A stretch of DNA of 64,000 nucleotides from Rhizobiales bacterium 2SD (GCA_005502805.1 SCMY01000007.1:310001-374000); one strand, 5' to 3'; positions 54,381 to 62,465 are shown, counted from the stretch's first letter. Notes: a model not told the origin generated them from the letters alone. Program-made: numbers and translations.

Positions 54381-55576
54381 AATGACCCCCGGACGCGCGT
54401 CGGCACTTCCAACCCTTCGCCGATGATCTCGCCAAGCGTGAGGGTTCCATCAGCGACATCGAGGATCGTCTCGACGAGGCGTTCGCTGCAGCTGTCCACG
54501 GTTTCGCCACCACCAAGAACAGGGCTGGCGTCGAAATCGATCTGTGTCGGCAGCCGCGTCACGGTCGCGGGATGCGCCGAGACCTTGATCGTCGGCGCGA
54601 TCGCGCTGGCGAAGCTGTTGCCCGGTCCCGTGGTGAACAACATGATCGTGGCGCCCGCCGCCGCGAAGCCCGTCATCGAATCTGGCGAGAAGGACGGCCC
54701 GTCCATCAAATAGAGCCCCGGCCCAGGCGGGACTTCGGCGACGCCGAGCACGCCCGTGATCGGGCTGGTGCCCGATTTGACGATGGCGCCCAGCGACTTC
54801 TCCTCGATGGTCGAGAGACCGCCCTTGATGTTCTCCTCGCCGGGATTGTTGCCGGTCAGGCTGCGCCCGGAGGCGATCGCGATCCCCTCGCGACCGGCCA
54901 CAGCTTCGCGAATCCGGGCAGCGACCTCCGCATTCGTGGCGCGGCGCTCAAGCAGATGCTCCGCCCCGAGCCATTCCACCGTCTCGCCGACGATGACGCT
55001 GGCGCCGGCGGCGACGAGTCGATCCACCGCCGCGCCGACGACAGGATTGCTGGCGAGACCGGAGGTCGCGTCGGAATGGCCGCATTCGACGGCGACGACG
55101 AGACCTGCCGGCTCCGCCGGGCTGCGGCGCGCCCGCGAGGCGGCGCGGCTGAGCTCGGTGGCGCGGCGCAGACCGAGATCGCTGACGGCGAGCGCATCCT
55201 CGCCGCATTCGGCGAAGCTGACGCTGGCGACCGGCTTGCCGGAAAGTGCGATCCGCGCGGCGACATGGTCCGACGTGGCCTGATCGACCCCAACGACGAG
55301 GACGGCGCCGACATTGGGATTGCGACCGAGACCGACGAGTTGATCAAGATGCAGGCTAAGATCGGGCTCGACCTGGCCACGGCCGGCCGAGGTCGCGACC
55401 AATAGCGAACCCGGCAGGTTCCGCGCGATGCGTTCGCTCGCCCGCAAGGCAAGGCCGTTGATGCCGAGGATCAAGGTGTGATTGCGCACGCCGACACGTC
55501 CATCGGCGCGCAGATAGCCGTGGAACCGTCTCACCCGAAGAGATTCGGTGACATCACGCAAATCCGCCCCCGACAA
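54377..55576 (-). CDS. UxaA-family large subunit (altronate/galactarate dehydratase or sulfo-lyase type)
   Basis: A 399-residue protein with the family elements FHGYLRADGRVGVRNH, NPGEENIKGGLSTIEEKSLGA and VECGHSDATSGLASNP. It corresponds to the C-terminal part of UxaA/GarD and the beta subunit SuyB of (2R)-sulfolactate sulfo-lyase. Against remembered members, several cysteines expected near metal sites are missing: the HGCGR segment reads SAGRGQ, and the FGCKPAPSIK segment reads FASAIAPTIK. The start codon is uncertain: TTG 55576 is assigned; GTG 55534 is an alternative. First gene of the leftward eleven-gene operon. Confidence 0.82.
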   Translation of the reverse strand: MSGADLRDVTESLRVRRFHGYLRADGRVGVRNHTLILGINGLALRASERIARNLPGSLLVATSAGRGQVEPDLSLHLDQLVGLGRNPNVGAVLVVGVDQATSDHVAARIALSGKPVASVSFAECGEDALAVSDLGLRRATELSRAASRARRSPAEPAGLVVAVECGHSDATSGLASNPVVGAAVDRLVAAGASVIVGETVEWLGAEHLLERRATNAEVAARIREAVAGREGIAIASGRSLTGNNPGEENIKGGLSTIEEKSLGAIVKSGTSPITGVLGVAEVPPGPGLYLMDGPSFSPDSMTGFAAAGATIMLFTTGPGNSFASAIAPTIKVSAHPATVTRLPTQIDFDASPVLGGGETVDSCSERLVETILDVADGTLTLGEIIGEGLEVPTRVRGSL

Positions 55577-55620
55577 AGGCGCTGGGTCGACGGGCGTCGA
55601 CCTCCGAACGCAATAGGCTT

Positions 55621-55632
55621 ATTTGATCAAAT
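55621..55632. promoter_or_regulatory. GntR operator O1 (perfect palindrome)
   Basis: ATTTGATCAAAT, a perfect 12-base palindrome in the 137-base gap between the UxaA large-subunit gene and the gntR gene. The same 12-mer recurs at 58212-58223 upstream of the sulfatase genes. Confidence 0.7.
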
Positions 55633-55683
55633 CTATCTTTGGCAAGCCCGAAATTGACAAGGCATGTGGGCTGTGCGAGCGAG

Positions 55684-55695
55684 ATTTGGTCAAAT
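55684..55695. promoter_or_regulatory. GntR operator O2 (one mismatch)
   Basis: ATTTGGTCAAAT, one base from O1 and exactly 63 bases (six helical turns) from it, 19 bases upstream of the gntR start codon. Position suggests autoregulation. Confidence 0.6.
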
Positions 55696-55713
55696 CCGGG
55701 GATCAGGCAGGCC

Positions 55714-56394
55714 ATGGCGAGAGTTCCTGACGTCCAGCAGCTCCTGCGCGACGACATCGTCTCCGGCGCGCTTCCCTTCGGCTCCCGCCTGCGCATCGAT
55801 GAGCTGGCGAGCCGCTATGGCGTCAGCCACATGCCGATCCGGGAGACCTTGCGCCAGCTCAGCGGCGAAGGGCTCGTCATCATCGAGCCGAACCGCGGCG
55901 CCCGCGTGCGCCCGATCGATCTCGGCTTCGTCGAGGACCTGTTCGACATCCGCAGCGCCGTCGAGACGATGCTGGCCCGACGCGCCGCCGAGCGGCGCAA
56001 TGCCGGGCACATCGCCGCCTTGCGTGCCGCCCAGGAAGAGCTCGAGGCCCATGTGCGCAACGGCGACTTCGAAGCGGTGCGGCCGGTGAACCAGCGCTTC
56101 CACGAGGTGATCAACGACGCGGCCGGCAATCCCGGCGCGATGTCGCTGGTCGACAAGCACTGGCTGCTCGCAGCCGCGCTCTGGCAGCGCTACGGCTATG
56201 ACGATGGCCGCTTCTATGACGAGACCCGCTTCCACGGCGTGATCAATGACCACCAGCATCTGATCCTGGCGATCGAGCGTGGCGATTCGACCTCGGCCCT
56301 GCTGCTGATGGGCGCGCATATCGAGAAGGCAAAGCATGACCTGCTGGCGCGGATGGCCGTCCAGCCGGCCTACGGGCTGGAACGGCCGGCATGA
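55714..56394 (+). CDS. GntR-family (FCD) regulator of the organosulfur island
   Basis: A 226-residue regulator. The HTH spans about residues 12-70 (LRIDELASRYGVSHMPIRETLRQ) and the FCD domain about 85-215, with likely metal His residues in NQRFHEVIN, DHQHLIL and MGAHIEKAKH. ATG 55714 is preferred over upstream starts because the extra residues are encoded by operator DNA. Palindromes at 55621, 55684, 58138 and 58212 mark its probable targets: its own gene with the SMP-30 gene, the leftward operon, the SDR, and the sulfatases. The inducer is probably a sugar-acid or sulfo-acid intermediate. Confidence 0.9.
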   Translation: MARVPDVQQLLRDDIVSGALPFGSRLRIDELASRYGVSHMPIRETLRQLSGEGLVIIEPNRGARVRPIDLGFVEDLFDIRSAVETMLARRAAERRNAGHIAALRAAQEELEAHVRNGDFEAVRPVNQRFHEVINDAAGNPGAMSLVDKHWLLAAALWQRYGYDDGRFYDETRFHGVINDHQHLILAIERGDSTSALLLMGAHIEKAKHDLLARMAVQPAYGLERPA

Positions 56395-57269
56395 GCCCGC
56401 CCGATATCATTGTCGCGGCCGATAGCGGCGACGTCCTCGGCGAGTCGCCAAGCTGGCTGGCGCGCAAGCAGTGTCTGTACTGGATCGACCTGCGCGCGCC
56501 TGCCCTGCATCGCCTCGACCCGGCGACGGGGGCAGTGAAGACTTGGCCGATGCCGGATCTGGTCGGCGCGGTGGTGGGGCGCGAGTGCGGCGGCGTGGTC
56601 GTCGCCGTCAGGCATGGGCTTTATGGCTTTGATCCGCAGACGCAGGAGTTGACCCTACTGGCCACGGTCGAGCCTGGCCCGCCGGAAAACCGGCTGAATG
56701 ACGCCAAGTGCGACCCGGCCGGCCGCATCCTCTGCGGCAGCATGTGGGATTTCGGCCTGCAGACGACGGGCGGCCTCCATCGTGTCGATGCTGCCGGAGC
56801 GGTGACGCGATTGCGAGCAAGCGTGACCGTCGCCAACGCCATCGCCTTCGCCCCGGGCGGGCGCACCCTCTATTTCACCGATACGCGCCTCGGGGTGATC
56901 GAGCAGGCCGACTACGATCCTGCGACCGGCGAAATCGGTCCGTGGCGCCTCTTCGCCGCGGCCGACGCTGCGCCGGGACGGCCCGACGGGGCGACGGTCG
57001 ACGCCGACGGCTATCTCTGGAACGCCCGCTACCAGGGCGGCTGCCTGGCCCGCTTCGCGCCCGACGGTCGGCTCGACCGGCTGATCGAATTGCCGGTCAG
57101 CCAGCCGACTTCCTGCACCTTCGGTGGCTCGGATCTGCGCACGCTTTATGTGACCACCGCACGCCAGAAGCTGAGTGCTGAAGCGTTGGCGGGCGAGCCG
57201 CTGGCCGGTGCGCTACTGGCGCTCGATGTCGGCGTGGCCGGCCTCGTCGAGCCGTTGTTCGCGGGCTAG
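56391..57269 (+). CDS. SMP-30/gluconolactonase-family lactonase
   Basis: A 292-residue six-bladed beta-propeller. Metal ligands typical of SMP-30 are visible: Glu in VLGESPSW near residue 17, Asn in NRLNDAKCDP near 100, Asn in VANAIAF near 148, and Asp in GRPDGATVDADG near 197. These enzymes open aldonolactones to sugar acids in the cytoplasm. It overlaps the gntR stop by four bases (ATGA). With the SDR, it forms a dehydrogenase-lactonase pair for an aldose. Confidence 0.9.
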   Translation: MSPPDIIVAADSGDVLGESPSWLARKQCLYWIDLRAPALHRLDPATGAVKTWPMPDLVGAVVGRECGGVVVAVRHGLYGFDPQTQELTLLATVEPGPPENRLNDAKCDPAGRILCGSMWDFGLQTTGGLHRVDAAGAVTRLRASVTVANAIAFAPGGRTLYFTDTRLGVIEQADYDPATGEIGPWRLFAAADAAPGRPDGATVDADGYLWNARYQGGCLARFAPDGRLDRLIELPVSQPTSCTFGGSDLRTLYVTTARQKLSAEALAGEPLAGALLALDVGVAGLVEPLFAG

Positions 57270-57291
57270 CGCGCCCCTCGTCGCGCGATTG

Positions 57292-58125
57292 TCACCAGCC
57301 GAGATGGCGACCGCCCGTCGCCTGCAGGTCGGCTCCGGTGATGAAGCTGCCGGCCTCGGAGCACAGCAGCAGCGCAGCCCCGGCGATCTCGCTGACCTCG
57401 CCCGCCCGCCGCATCGGCGCCGAGCCCTGCTGGATGCGCTGCCATTGCCAGGCATCCTGCCGGCGCCAGCGATTGCGCTCGGTGACGATCAGTCCCGGTG
57501 ACAGGTTGTTCACGGTGACGCCATGGGGGGCGTAGTCGGCGGCGAGGTTGATGGCGAGGTTGTGCTGGGCGCTCTTCAGCGAGGCATAGATTGCAAGGTC
57601 CGGTTCCGGCCGCGTCTGGTTGATCGAGCCGATCGTCAGCACCCGTCCCCATTGCCGCTGCTTCATGTCGGGCAAGGCTTCCTGGAGCAGCTCGATCGTC
57701 GCGCGGTAATTGATCCTGAGCTGCCAATCGATCTCGTCATCAGGCAAGGCCGTGAATGCGGTGCGCTTCTGCACGGAGGCGCAGACGACCAGCACGTCGA
57801 TCCCGCCCAGCCCCGCGATCGCCTCGCGCACGCAGCGCCGCGCCTCGCCCGGCACGGAAAAATCCGCCTCGATCGCGAGCGCACGGCCGCCGCGCGCCTC
57901 GACCTCTGCGGCGGTGGTCTCGGACGCCTCGGGCAGGCCGAACGCCGTGTCGGCAGCGCGTGAAAAGTGGATGGCGACATCGGCGCCGGCATCGGCGAAG
58001 GCAATTGCAATCTCGCGACCGAGGCTGACGCTGCCGCCGGTCACCAGGGCGCGCCGCCCCTTCATCGAAAAGCGCTCGGCGACGGCGGCGGCGTTCCGGG
58101 CCGCGATCTGCTTTGAAGGGGGCAT
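57292..58125 (-). CDS. SDR-family dehydrogenase (putative aldose dehydrogenase)
   Basis: A 277-residue classical SDR: TGGSVSLGRE near residue 29, catalytic Ser in TIGSINQ, YASLK near 178 (Tyr-x-x-x-Lys), NNLSPG near 205. It is convergent with the SMP-30 gene (22 bases apart) and divergent from the sulfatase genes; an operator-like ATTTGATCA lies 13 bases upstream of its start codon. A role as the NAD(P)-dependent sugar dehydrogenase producing the lactone for SMP-30 is inferred from context. The N-terminal 20 residues precede the Rossmann fold. Confidence 0.87.
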   Translation of the reverse strand: MPPSKQIAARNAAAVAERFSMKGRRALVTGGSVSLGREIAIAFADAGADVAIHFSRAADTAFGLPEASETTAAEVEARGGRALAIEADFSVPGEARRCVREAIAGLGGIDVLVVCASVQKRTAFTALPDDEIDWQLRINYRATIELLQEALPDMKQRQWGRVLTIGSINQTRPEPDLAIYASLKSAQHNLAINLAADYAPHGVTVNNLSPGLIVTERNRWRRQDAWQWQRIQQGSAPMRRAGEVSEIAGAALLLCSEAGSFITGADLQATGGRHLGW

Positions 58126-58137
58126 ATCAGATCTCTG

Positions 58138-58149
58138 ATTTGATCATGA
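58138..58149. promoter_or_regulatory. GntR operator O3 (degenerate)
   Basis: ATTTGATCATGA, the first nine bases matching O1. It lies upstream of the SDR start and 74 bases (seven helical turns) from O4. Confidence 0.45.
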
Positions 58150-58211
58150 ATTGGGTTTAGACGCCATATTGCCTTACAGGATGTCAAGAGATATGACCGA
58201 CTCCGATTGAT

Positions 58212-58223
58212 ATTTGATCAAAT
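58212..58223. promoter_or_regulatory. GntR operator O4 (perfect palindrome)
   Basis: ATTTGATCAAAT, identical to O1, 16 bases upstream of the first sulfatase start codon. Confidence 0.7.
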
Positions 58224-58239
58224 TATGCGGAGAAGCTGG

Positions 58240-59691
58240 ATGCGCCGACCCAACATCCTGCTGTTCATGCCGGACCAGTTGCGTGGCGACTGGGCCGGGC
58301 CGGGCAATGCTGGACGCGTGCGCACGCCGACGCTCGACCGGGTCGCGGCTCGTGGCGTTCGTTTCCTGAATGCGATCTGCCCGTCGCCGATCTGCGGCCC
58401 ATCGCGGGCCTGCCTGGCCTCGGGCTACGAATATGATCGTGCGGGCGTGCGCAACAACGGCTACAGCGCCTCGCCGGATGCGCCGAACGTCTACCGCCAG
58501 CTGCGCGATGCCGGTTACCACGTCATGACCTGCGGCAAGCTCGACCTGCTCAAGGGCGAGCCCGACTGGGGCGAGGACGGCCAGCACGCGCTCAACGGCC
58601 CCTCGCGCCTGAAGCGCCTCGGCTTCACCGGCGGGCTCGACAGCGCCGGCAAGCACGCCGCGATCTTCGCCCACCGCGATGGCCATCCCGAACCCTATTT
58701 CGCCCATCTGAAGCAGCGCGGGCTGGCCGAGACGCACAGCTCGGACTTCGCCGCCCGCAGGTCGCTCGCTCTTGGAGCCGATGCGCTCGATTTCCCTGGC
58801 GCCGGTCCGAACTATCACAACACTGCAGCCACCAGCCTGCCGGACGAGGCCTATTGCGACAACTGGATCGGCTCCTGCGCGCTCTCCTTGATCGACGAGG
58901 GCGCAAGGAGCGGGAAACCCTGGTTCCTTCAGGTCAATCTCACCGGCCCGCACGAGCCGATGGACGTGACCAAGGCCATGGCGGCAGGAGCCGTCGGTCT
59001 CGATCCGCCGGCGCCGGTCACTCCGGCCGACGACATGACGGCGGCGGAACACCGCGCAATCCGGCGCAATTACACAGCGATGATCGAGAACATCGACGCG
59101 ATCTTCGGCCGGCTGCTGACGCGGCTCGACGCGCTCGGCCAGATGCAGGACACCGTCATCGTCTTCACCTCCGACCACGGCGAGATGCTGGGCGATTGCG
59201 GCTACTGGGAGAAATTCATCCCGCATCAGGCCTCGCTGCACGTGCCGCTGGTGATCGCCGGGCCGGCCGTCGCGCAAGGCGCGACAATCGCTGCCCCCAC
59301 CACGCTGCTCGACCTGCACGCCACCTTCGTCGAGATGGCCGGGGCGCAGTCTTTGCCGGGGATCGACAGCCGCAGCCTGGCGCATCAGCTCGCCGATCCC
59401 GCACGCAGGCATCGTGATGTCGTCCATGCCGGCCTCGGCAGCTGGCGAGCCGCCTATGACGGGCGCTTCAAATATGTCGCCGGCTTCGATCCGCGCCTGC
59501 CACGCAAACTCATGGAAGCCGCCACCTTCGCGGCCGAGCCGGATGAGAGCTGGCGCCTGGTCGAGCCGGAAGCGGATCCCAGAGAGGTGACCGACCTGAG
59601 CGCGCGCCATCCCGAGATCGCTGCGCGATTGCGGGCGTCGCTCACGGCGAACGCCTCGGCAGAAAGGCCGGCCGAGGAGAAATGGGTATGA
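58240..59691 (+). CDS. Type I (Cys-type) sulfatase, cytoplasmic
   Basis: A 483-residue alkaline-phosphatase-superfamily sulfatase. The modification motif is ICGPSRACLASG with Cys52 (CxPxR); metal-binding Asp11-12 region is FMPDQ and the second metal site is TSDHGEMLGD near residue 312. No signal peptide, so it acts in the cytoplasm and needs FGE, which is encoded in this island. ATG 58240 is preferred (GGAG seven bases upstream) over ATG 58225 and TTG 58207, which overlap the operator region. Substrate unknown; a sulfated sugar is suggested by context. Confidence 0.9.
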   Translation: MRRPNILLFMPDQLRGDWAGPGNAGRVRTPTLDRVAARGVRFLNAICPSPICGPSRACLASGYEYDRAGVRNNGYSASPDAPNVYRQLRDAGYHVMTCGKLDLLKGEPDWGEDGQHALNGPSRLKRLGFTGGLDSAGKHAAIFAHRDGHPEPYFAHLKQRGLAETHSSDFAARRSLALGADALDFPGAGPNYHNTAATSLPDEAYCDNWIGSCALSLIDEGARSGKPWFLQVNLTGPHEPMDVTKAMAAGAVGLDPPAPVTPADDMTAAEHRAIRRNYTAMIENIDAIFGRLLTRLDALGQMQDTVIVFTSDHGEMLGDCGYWEKFIPHQASLHVPLVIAGPAVAQGATIAAPTTLLDLHATFVEMAGAQSLPGIDSRSLAHQLADPARRHRDVVHAGLGSWRAAYDGRFKYVAGFDPRLPRKLMEAATFAAEPDESWRLVEPEADPREVTDLSARHPEIAARLRASLTANASAERPAEEKWV

Positions 59692-61118
59692 CCGAGCGCC
59701 CGAACATTCTCTGGATCATGGGCGACGAGTTCAGGACCGACGCCCTGTCCTGCTACGGCACGCCGCATCCGGCGATCGCCACGCCCCATATCGACCGGAT
59801 CGCCTCGGCCGGCGTGCGCTTCGACAACTGCTTTTGCAACTCGCCGATCTGCGTGCCGTCCCGCACCAGCGAGATGACCGCGAACCCGCCCGAGGTCACC
59901 GGCGTTTACGGCAATGAAGGCTCCTGGACGAGCTACCCTTACGATCGCGACCTGATCACCTTCCCCGAGCATTTCGCCCGCAACGGCTACCGCACCCTGA
60001 ATTTCGGCAAGACGCATCTGCCGGTGGCGCTGCGTCCCTGGCAGCGGGACGATCATGTCGGGGCTGACCTCGGCGGCTTCTTCGACGGGGTCGAGGATGA
60101 TGGCGGGCAGATCCTGACCCCGACCTTGAAGGCCGCGATCGGCGGGACCTTCCCCGGCCCGGTCGAATTCCCCGGCAACAAGCTCACGCGGACGGCAGCA
60201 GCCTGGCTGCGCAGCGAGGCGGCAGCCGAACAGCCCTTCCTCGCCCGCGTCAGCTATCTTCAGCCGCACAGCCCGGTGATGCCGCCCGCGCCCTATGACG
60301 CGCTCTATCGTGACCTCGACTGGCCGCGCAGCATCGGCGGGGGATCGCCGGAAAGCGCCTTCGAGCAGAGCTTCGTCGATGTCATGCAGGCCGCCGCACT
60401 CTCCCCCGACGACCTTGCCCGCGTGCGCTCCGACTATTACGGCCTGGTCAAATGGCTCGACGACCAGGTCGGGACGATCCTCGATGCGCTGGAGGCGAGC
60501 GGCCTTGCCGAGCAAACGATCATCGTGCTCGAGGCCGACCATGGTGTCTCGCTGGCCGAGCGCGGCCGGCTGCAGAAGCACACCTTCTTTCCGGAGGTCC
60601 ATCGCATCCCGCGCCTGATCGCCTGGCGGGGCCATCTGCAGCCGCAGGCGCGTGCTGACCTGTGCGAATCCCTCGATCTCGCCAGGACGCTCTGCGGCCT
60701 CGCCGGAATCGAGGCGGCCCAGAGCTTCCAGGGACGCGACCTCTTCCGCGATCCTCCGCCGGAAGCGGTCTTCAGCACCGTCGGCTACGGCACGCGAGAC
60801 AGCTATGCCCTGCCCAATCAGGTTGTCGGACGCTGGGCCGATGGCAGCGGCTGGCCGCGCCGCTCCTGCATCAGGACCCCGCGCTATCGCCTGGACATGA
60901 CGGTTCGGCAGGACGGCGCCGCCGTCTCGCCGGAGAGGGAGGACCCCTTCCTGGCGGACCTTGCGCTCGACCCCCTGGAGGAAACGAACCGTGCCGGCGA
61001 TCTGGCATATGCGGCGGTGCTCGCCGGTTTGCGCGCGCGATTGCTGGCCCATGCGGCGGAAAGCCATGAGCCGGCCTTTGTCCCGACCTACTCAACGGCC
61101 GGACGAGGCGTGAACTGA
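59688..61118 (+). CDS. Type I (Cys-type) sulfatase, second copy
   Basis: A 476-residue sulfatase with SPICVPSRTSEM (Cys55 in CxPxR), N-terminal metal site IMGDEFRTD and second site LEADHGVSL near residue 285. It overlaps the first sulfatase by four bases (ATGA, 59688-59691), so both are made from one transcript. The two share overall layout but differ widely in sequence, suggesting different regiospecificity, for instance two sulfate positions on one substrate. No signal peptide. ATG 59682 is too close to GGAGA to be the likely start. Confidence 0.9.
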   Translation: MTERPNILWIMGDEFRTDALSCYGTPHPAIATPHIDRIASAGVRFDNCFCNSPICVPSRTSEMTANPPEVTGVYGNEGSWTSYPYDRDLITFPEHFARNGYRTLNFGKTHLPVALRPWQRDDHVGADLGGFFDGVEDDGGQILTPTLKAAIGGTFPGPVEFPGNKLTRTAAAWLRSEAAAEQPFLARVSYLQPHSPVMPPAPYDALYRDLDWPRSIGGGSPESAFEQSFVDVMQAAALSPDDLARVRSDYYGLVKWLDDQVGTILDALEASGLAEQTIIVLEADHGVSLAERGRLQKHTFFPEVHRIPRLIAWRGHLQPQARADLCESLDLARTLCGLAGIEAAQSFQGRDLFRDPPPEAVFSTVGYGTRDSYALPNQVVGRWADGSGWPRRSCIRTPRYRLDMTVRQDGAAVSPEREDPFLADLALDPLEETNRAGDLAYAAVLAGLRARLLAHAAESHEPAFVPTYSTAGRGVN

Positions 61119-61407
61119 GCATTCCGCTCACTCCACAAGGCGAGAACGCCCGTCTCGGCGCCATTCCCACTGACCATCTGAATCGTCGCCCGGCCTGCCA
61201 CGAGAAGGCAGGACAGACGAAGCAGTAGTGAGTGCGGAACAGGCCCGCCAGCTCTGCGACGAACGGGCCTGCGCCTGTCCTTGAGGCAGGATTGCCGCCG
61301 AAGGTCGCCGCTTTGGCCTGGTCGGGCTCCGGTGGAGATGGGCGCCTTGATCCTGCCCATGATACCCGCCGTGTCGTCCTTTGACGCACCGGGCCGGCAC
61401 CACCAGC
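61119..61407. other. Unassigned 289-base gap between sulfatase and ohrR
   Basis: No convincing gene. A leftward frame of about 90 codons is open (61128-61403), but its residue pattern is Arg/Ser/Gln-rich and matches nothing I recognise. No terminator with a T run, family A repeat or insertion-sequence end was seen. Confidence 0.5.
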
Positions 61408-61899
61408 CTATGCCACAGCCTCGTCGTCGCCAGCCGTCTTTGTCCCCTGCCCTCGCGCCACCTTCAGCAGGTTGTTGCGCAGCCTGACGACCGCCTTCTG
61501 CACCACCGGGAAATCCTCGCCGAGCCCCGCTGCCGCCACCAGGTTCATCGGCAGCGCCTTCTCGCGCAGCTTGCGCCCCTCCGGCGTCAGGCTGACGCGC
61601 ACCTGGCGCTCGTCGGCCGGATCGCGCTGGCGGCGGATATAGCCGAGCGCCTCGAGCTTCTTCAGGATCGGAGTCAGCGTGTTCGACTCCAGGAACAGCT
61701 TCTCGCCCAGGCTGCCGACGCTCTGATTGTCCTCCTCCCAGAGCGCGATGATCGCGATGTACTGGGTGTAGGTCAGCCCGAGCTCGTCGAGGATCGGCTT
61801 GTAGGCCCGGCCATAGGCCAGATTGGCCGAATAGATCGCAAAGCAGAGGAAATCCGCCAGTCTGGGCACCTTCGGATCGTCGGGGGTCGGAGTGGGCAT
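61408..61899 (-). CDS. ohrR: MarR-family organic peroxide sensor
   Basis: A 163-residue MarR protein with the OhrR N-terminus (LADFLCFAIYSANLAYGRAY) whose Cys19 corresponds to the reactive peroxide-sensing cysteine, and a winged HTH (LGEKLFLESNTLTPILKKLEA). It represses ohr until oxidised by organic hydroperoxides. It is divergent from ohr, with two matching palindromes between them. Confidence 0.93.
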   Translation of the reverse strand: MPTPTPDDPKVPRLADFLCFAIYSANLAYGRAYKPILDELGLTYTQYIAIIALWEEDNQSVGSLGEKLFLESNTLTPILKKLEALGYIRRQRDPADERQVRVSLTPEGRKLREKALPMNLVAAAGLGEDFPVVQKAVVRLRNNLLKVARGQGTKTAGDDEAVA

Positions 61900-61948
61900 G
61901 GCCGGGCCTCGTCGTGAGCGTGTCGTCGCTCCTCGAATATATATCGCG

Positions 61949-61963
61949 TCCGATTAAATCGGA
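61949..61963. promoter_or_regulatory. OhrR operator 1
   Basis: TCCGATTAAATCGGA, near-perfect dyad in the ohrR-ohr gap, closest to ohrR. Confidence 0.7.
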
Positions 61964-61967
61964 AGAG

Positions 61968-61997
61968 TTGACATCGCTTCCGAGCTTCACATATAAG
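61968..61997 (+). promoter_or_regulatory. Promoter of ohr
   Basis: TTGACA at 61968-61973, an 18-base spacer, and TATAAG at 61992-61997, close to the sigma-70 consensus. The expected start of transcription falls at the beginning of operator 2, so OhrR binding would block it. Confidence 0.65.
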
Positions 61998-62003
61998 ACC
62001 GCA

Positions 62004-62018
62004 TCCGATTAGATCGGA
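62004..62018. promoter_or_regulatory. OhrR operator 2
   Basis: TCCGATTAGATCGGA, differing in one base from operator 1 and 55 bases from it. It overlaps the predicted transcription start of ohr. Confidence 0.7.
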
Positions 62019-62048
62019 TACGATCTAAATCACAGAAGGAAGCTCGCT

Positions 62049-62465
62049 ATGCCCTCCGCCGACAAGGTTCTCTACACCGGCCGCACCCACACCACTGGCG
62101 GCCGGGACGGCGCCTCCCGCAGCTCGGATGGCCGCCTCGCCGTCAACCTGACCTCGCCCGGCGCTGCCGGCGCCGGCACCAATCCCGAGCAGCTCTTCGC
62201 CGCCGGCTGGTCGGCCTGCTTCATCGGCGCGATCGGCCTGGCGGCGCGCGAGCGCAAGGTCGCAGTTCCCGCCGACACCGCCGTCGATGCCGAAGTCGAC
62301 CTGCGCCATGGCGAGCACGGCTATTTCCTGCAGGCCCGCCTGAATGTCGCCCTGCCAGGGCTGGATCGCGACACCGCCCGCGCTTTGGTCGATGCCGCGC
62401 ACCAGACCTGCCCCTACTCCAAGGCGACGCGCGGCAACATTGAGGTCGAGATCAACCTCATCTGA
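62049..62465 (+). CDS. ohr: Organic hydroperoxide resistance protein (OsmC/Ohr family)
   Basis: A 138-residue peroxiredoxin-like protein with the two catalytic cysteines in GWSACFIGAI (Cys57 region) and HQTCPYSKAT (Cys near 121). It reduces organic hydroperoxides with lipoyl partners in the cytoplasm. Opening VLYTGRTHTTGGRDG is typical of Ohr. AGAAGGAAG precedes ATG 62049. Controlled by the divergent ohrR. Confidence 0.95.
   Translation: MPSADKVLYTGRTHTTGGRDGASRSSDGRLAVNLTSPGAAGAGTNPEQLFAAGWSACFIGAIGLAARERKVAVPADTAVDAEVDLRHGEHGYFLQARLNVALPGLDRDTARALVDAAHQTCPYSKATRGNIEVEINLI

Noticed and set aside
59454..61067. A leftward open frame of about 540 codons opposite the second sulfatase
   Set aside because: Residue composition is Ala/Arg/Gly/Asp-rich without motifs; the plus strand holds clear sulfatase motifs.
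45550..61118. Firm naming of the island as sulfoquinovose (sulfo-ED) or sulfolactate (Suy) degradation
   Set aside because: Key enzymes are missing or ambiguous: no sulfoquinovosidase, no aldolase, a UxaA large subunit with altered residues, and sulfatases that point to sulfate esters as well.
61128..61403. A 91-codon leftward frame after the sulfatase genes, considered as a transposase remnant
   Set aside because: No similarity to a transposase family and no terminal inverted repeats were recognised.
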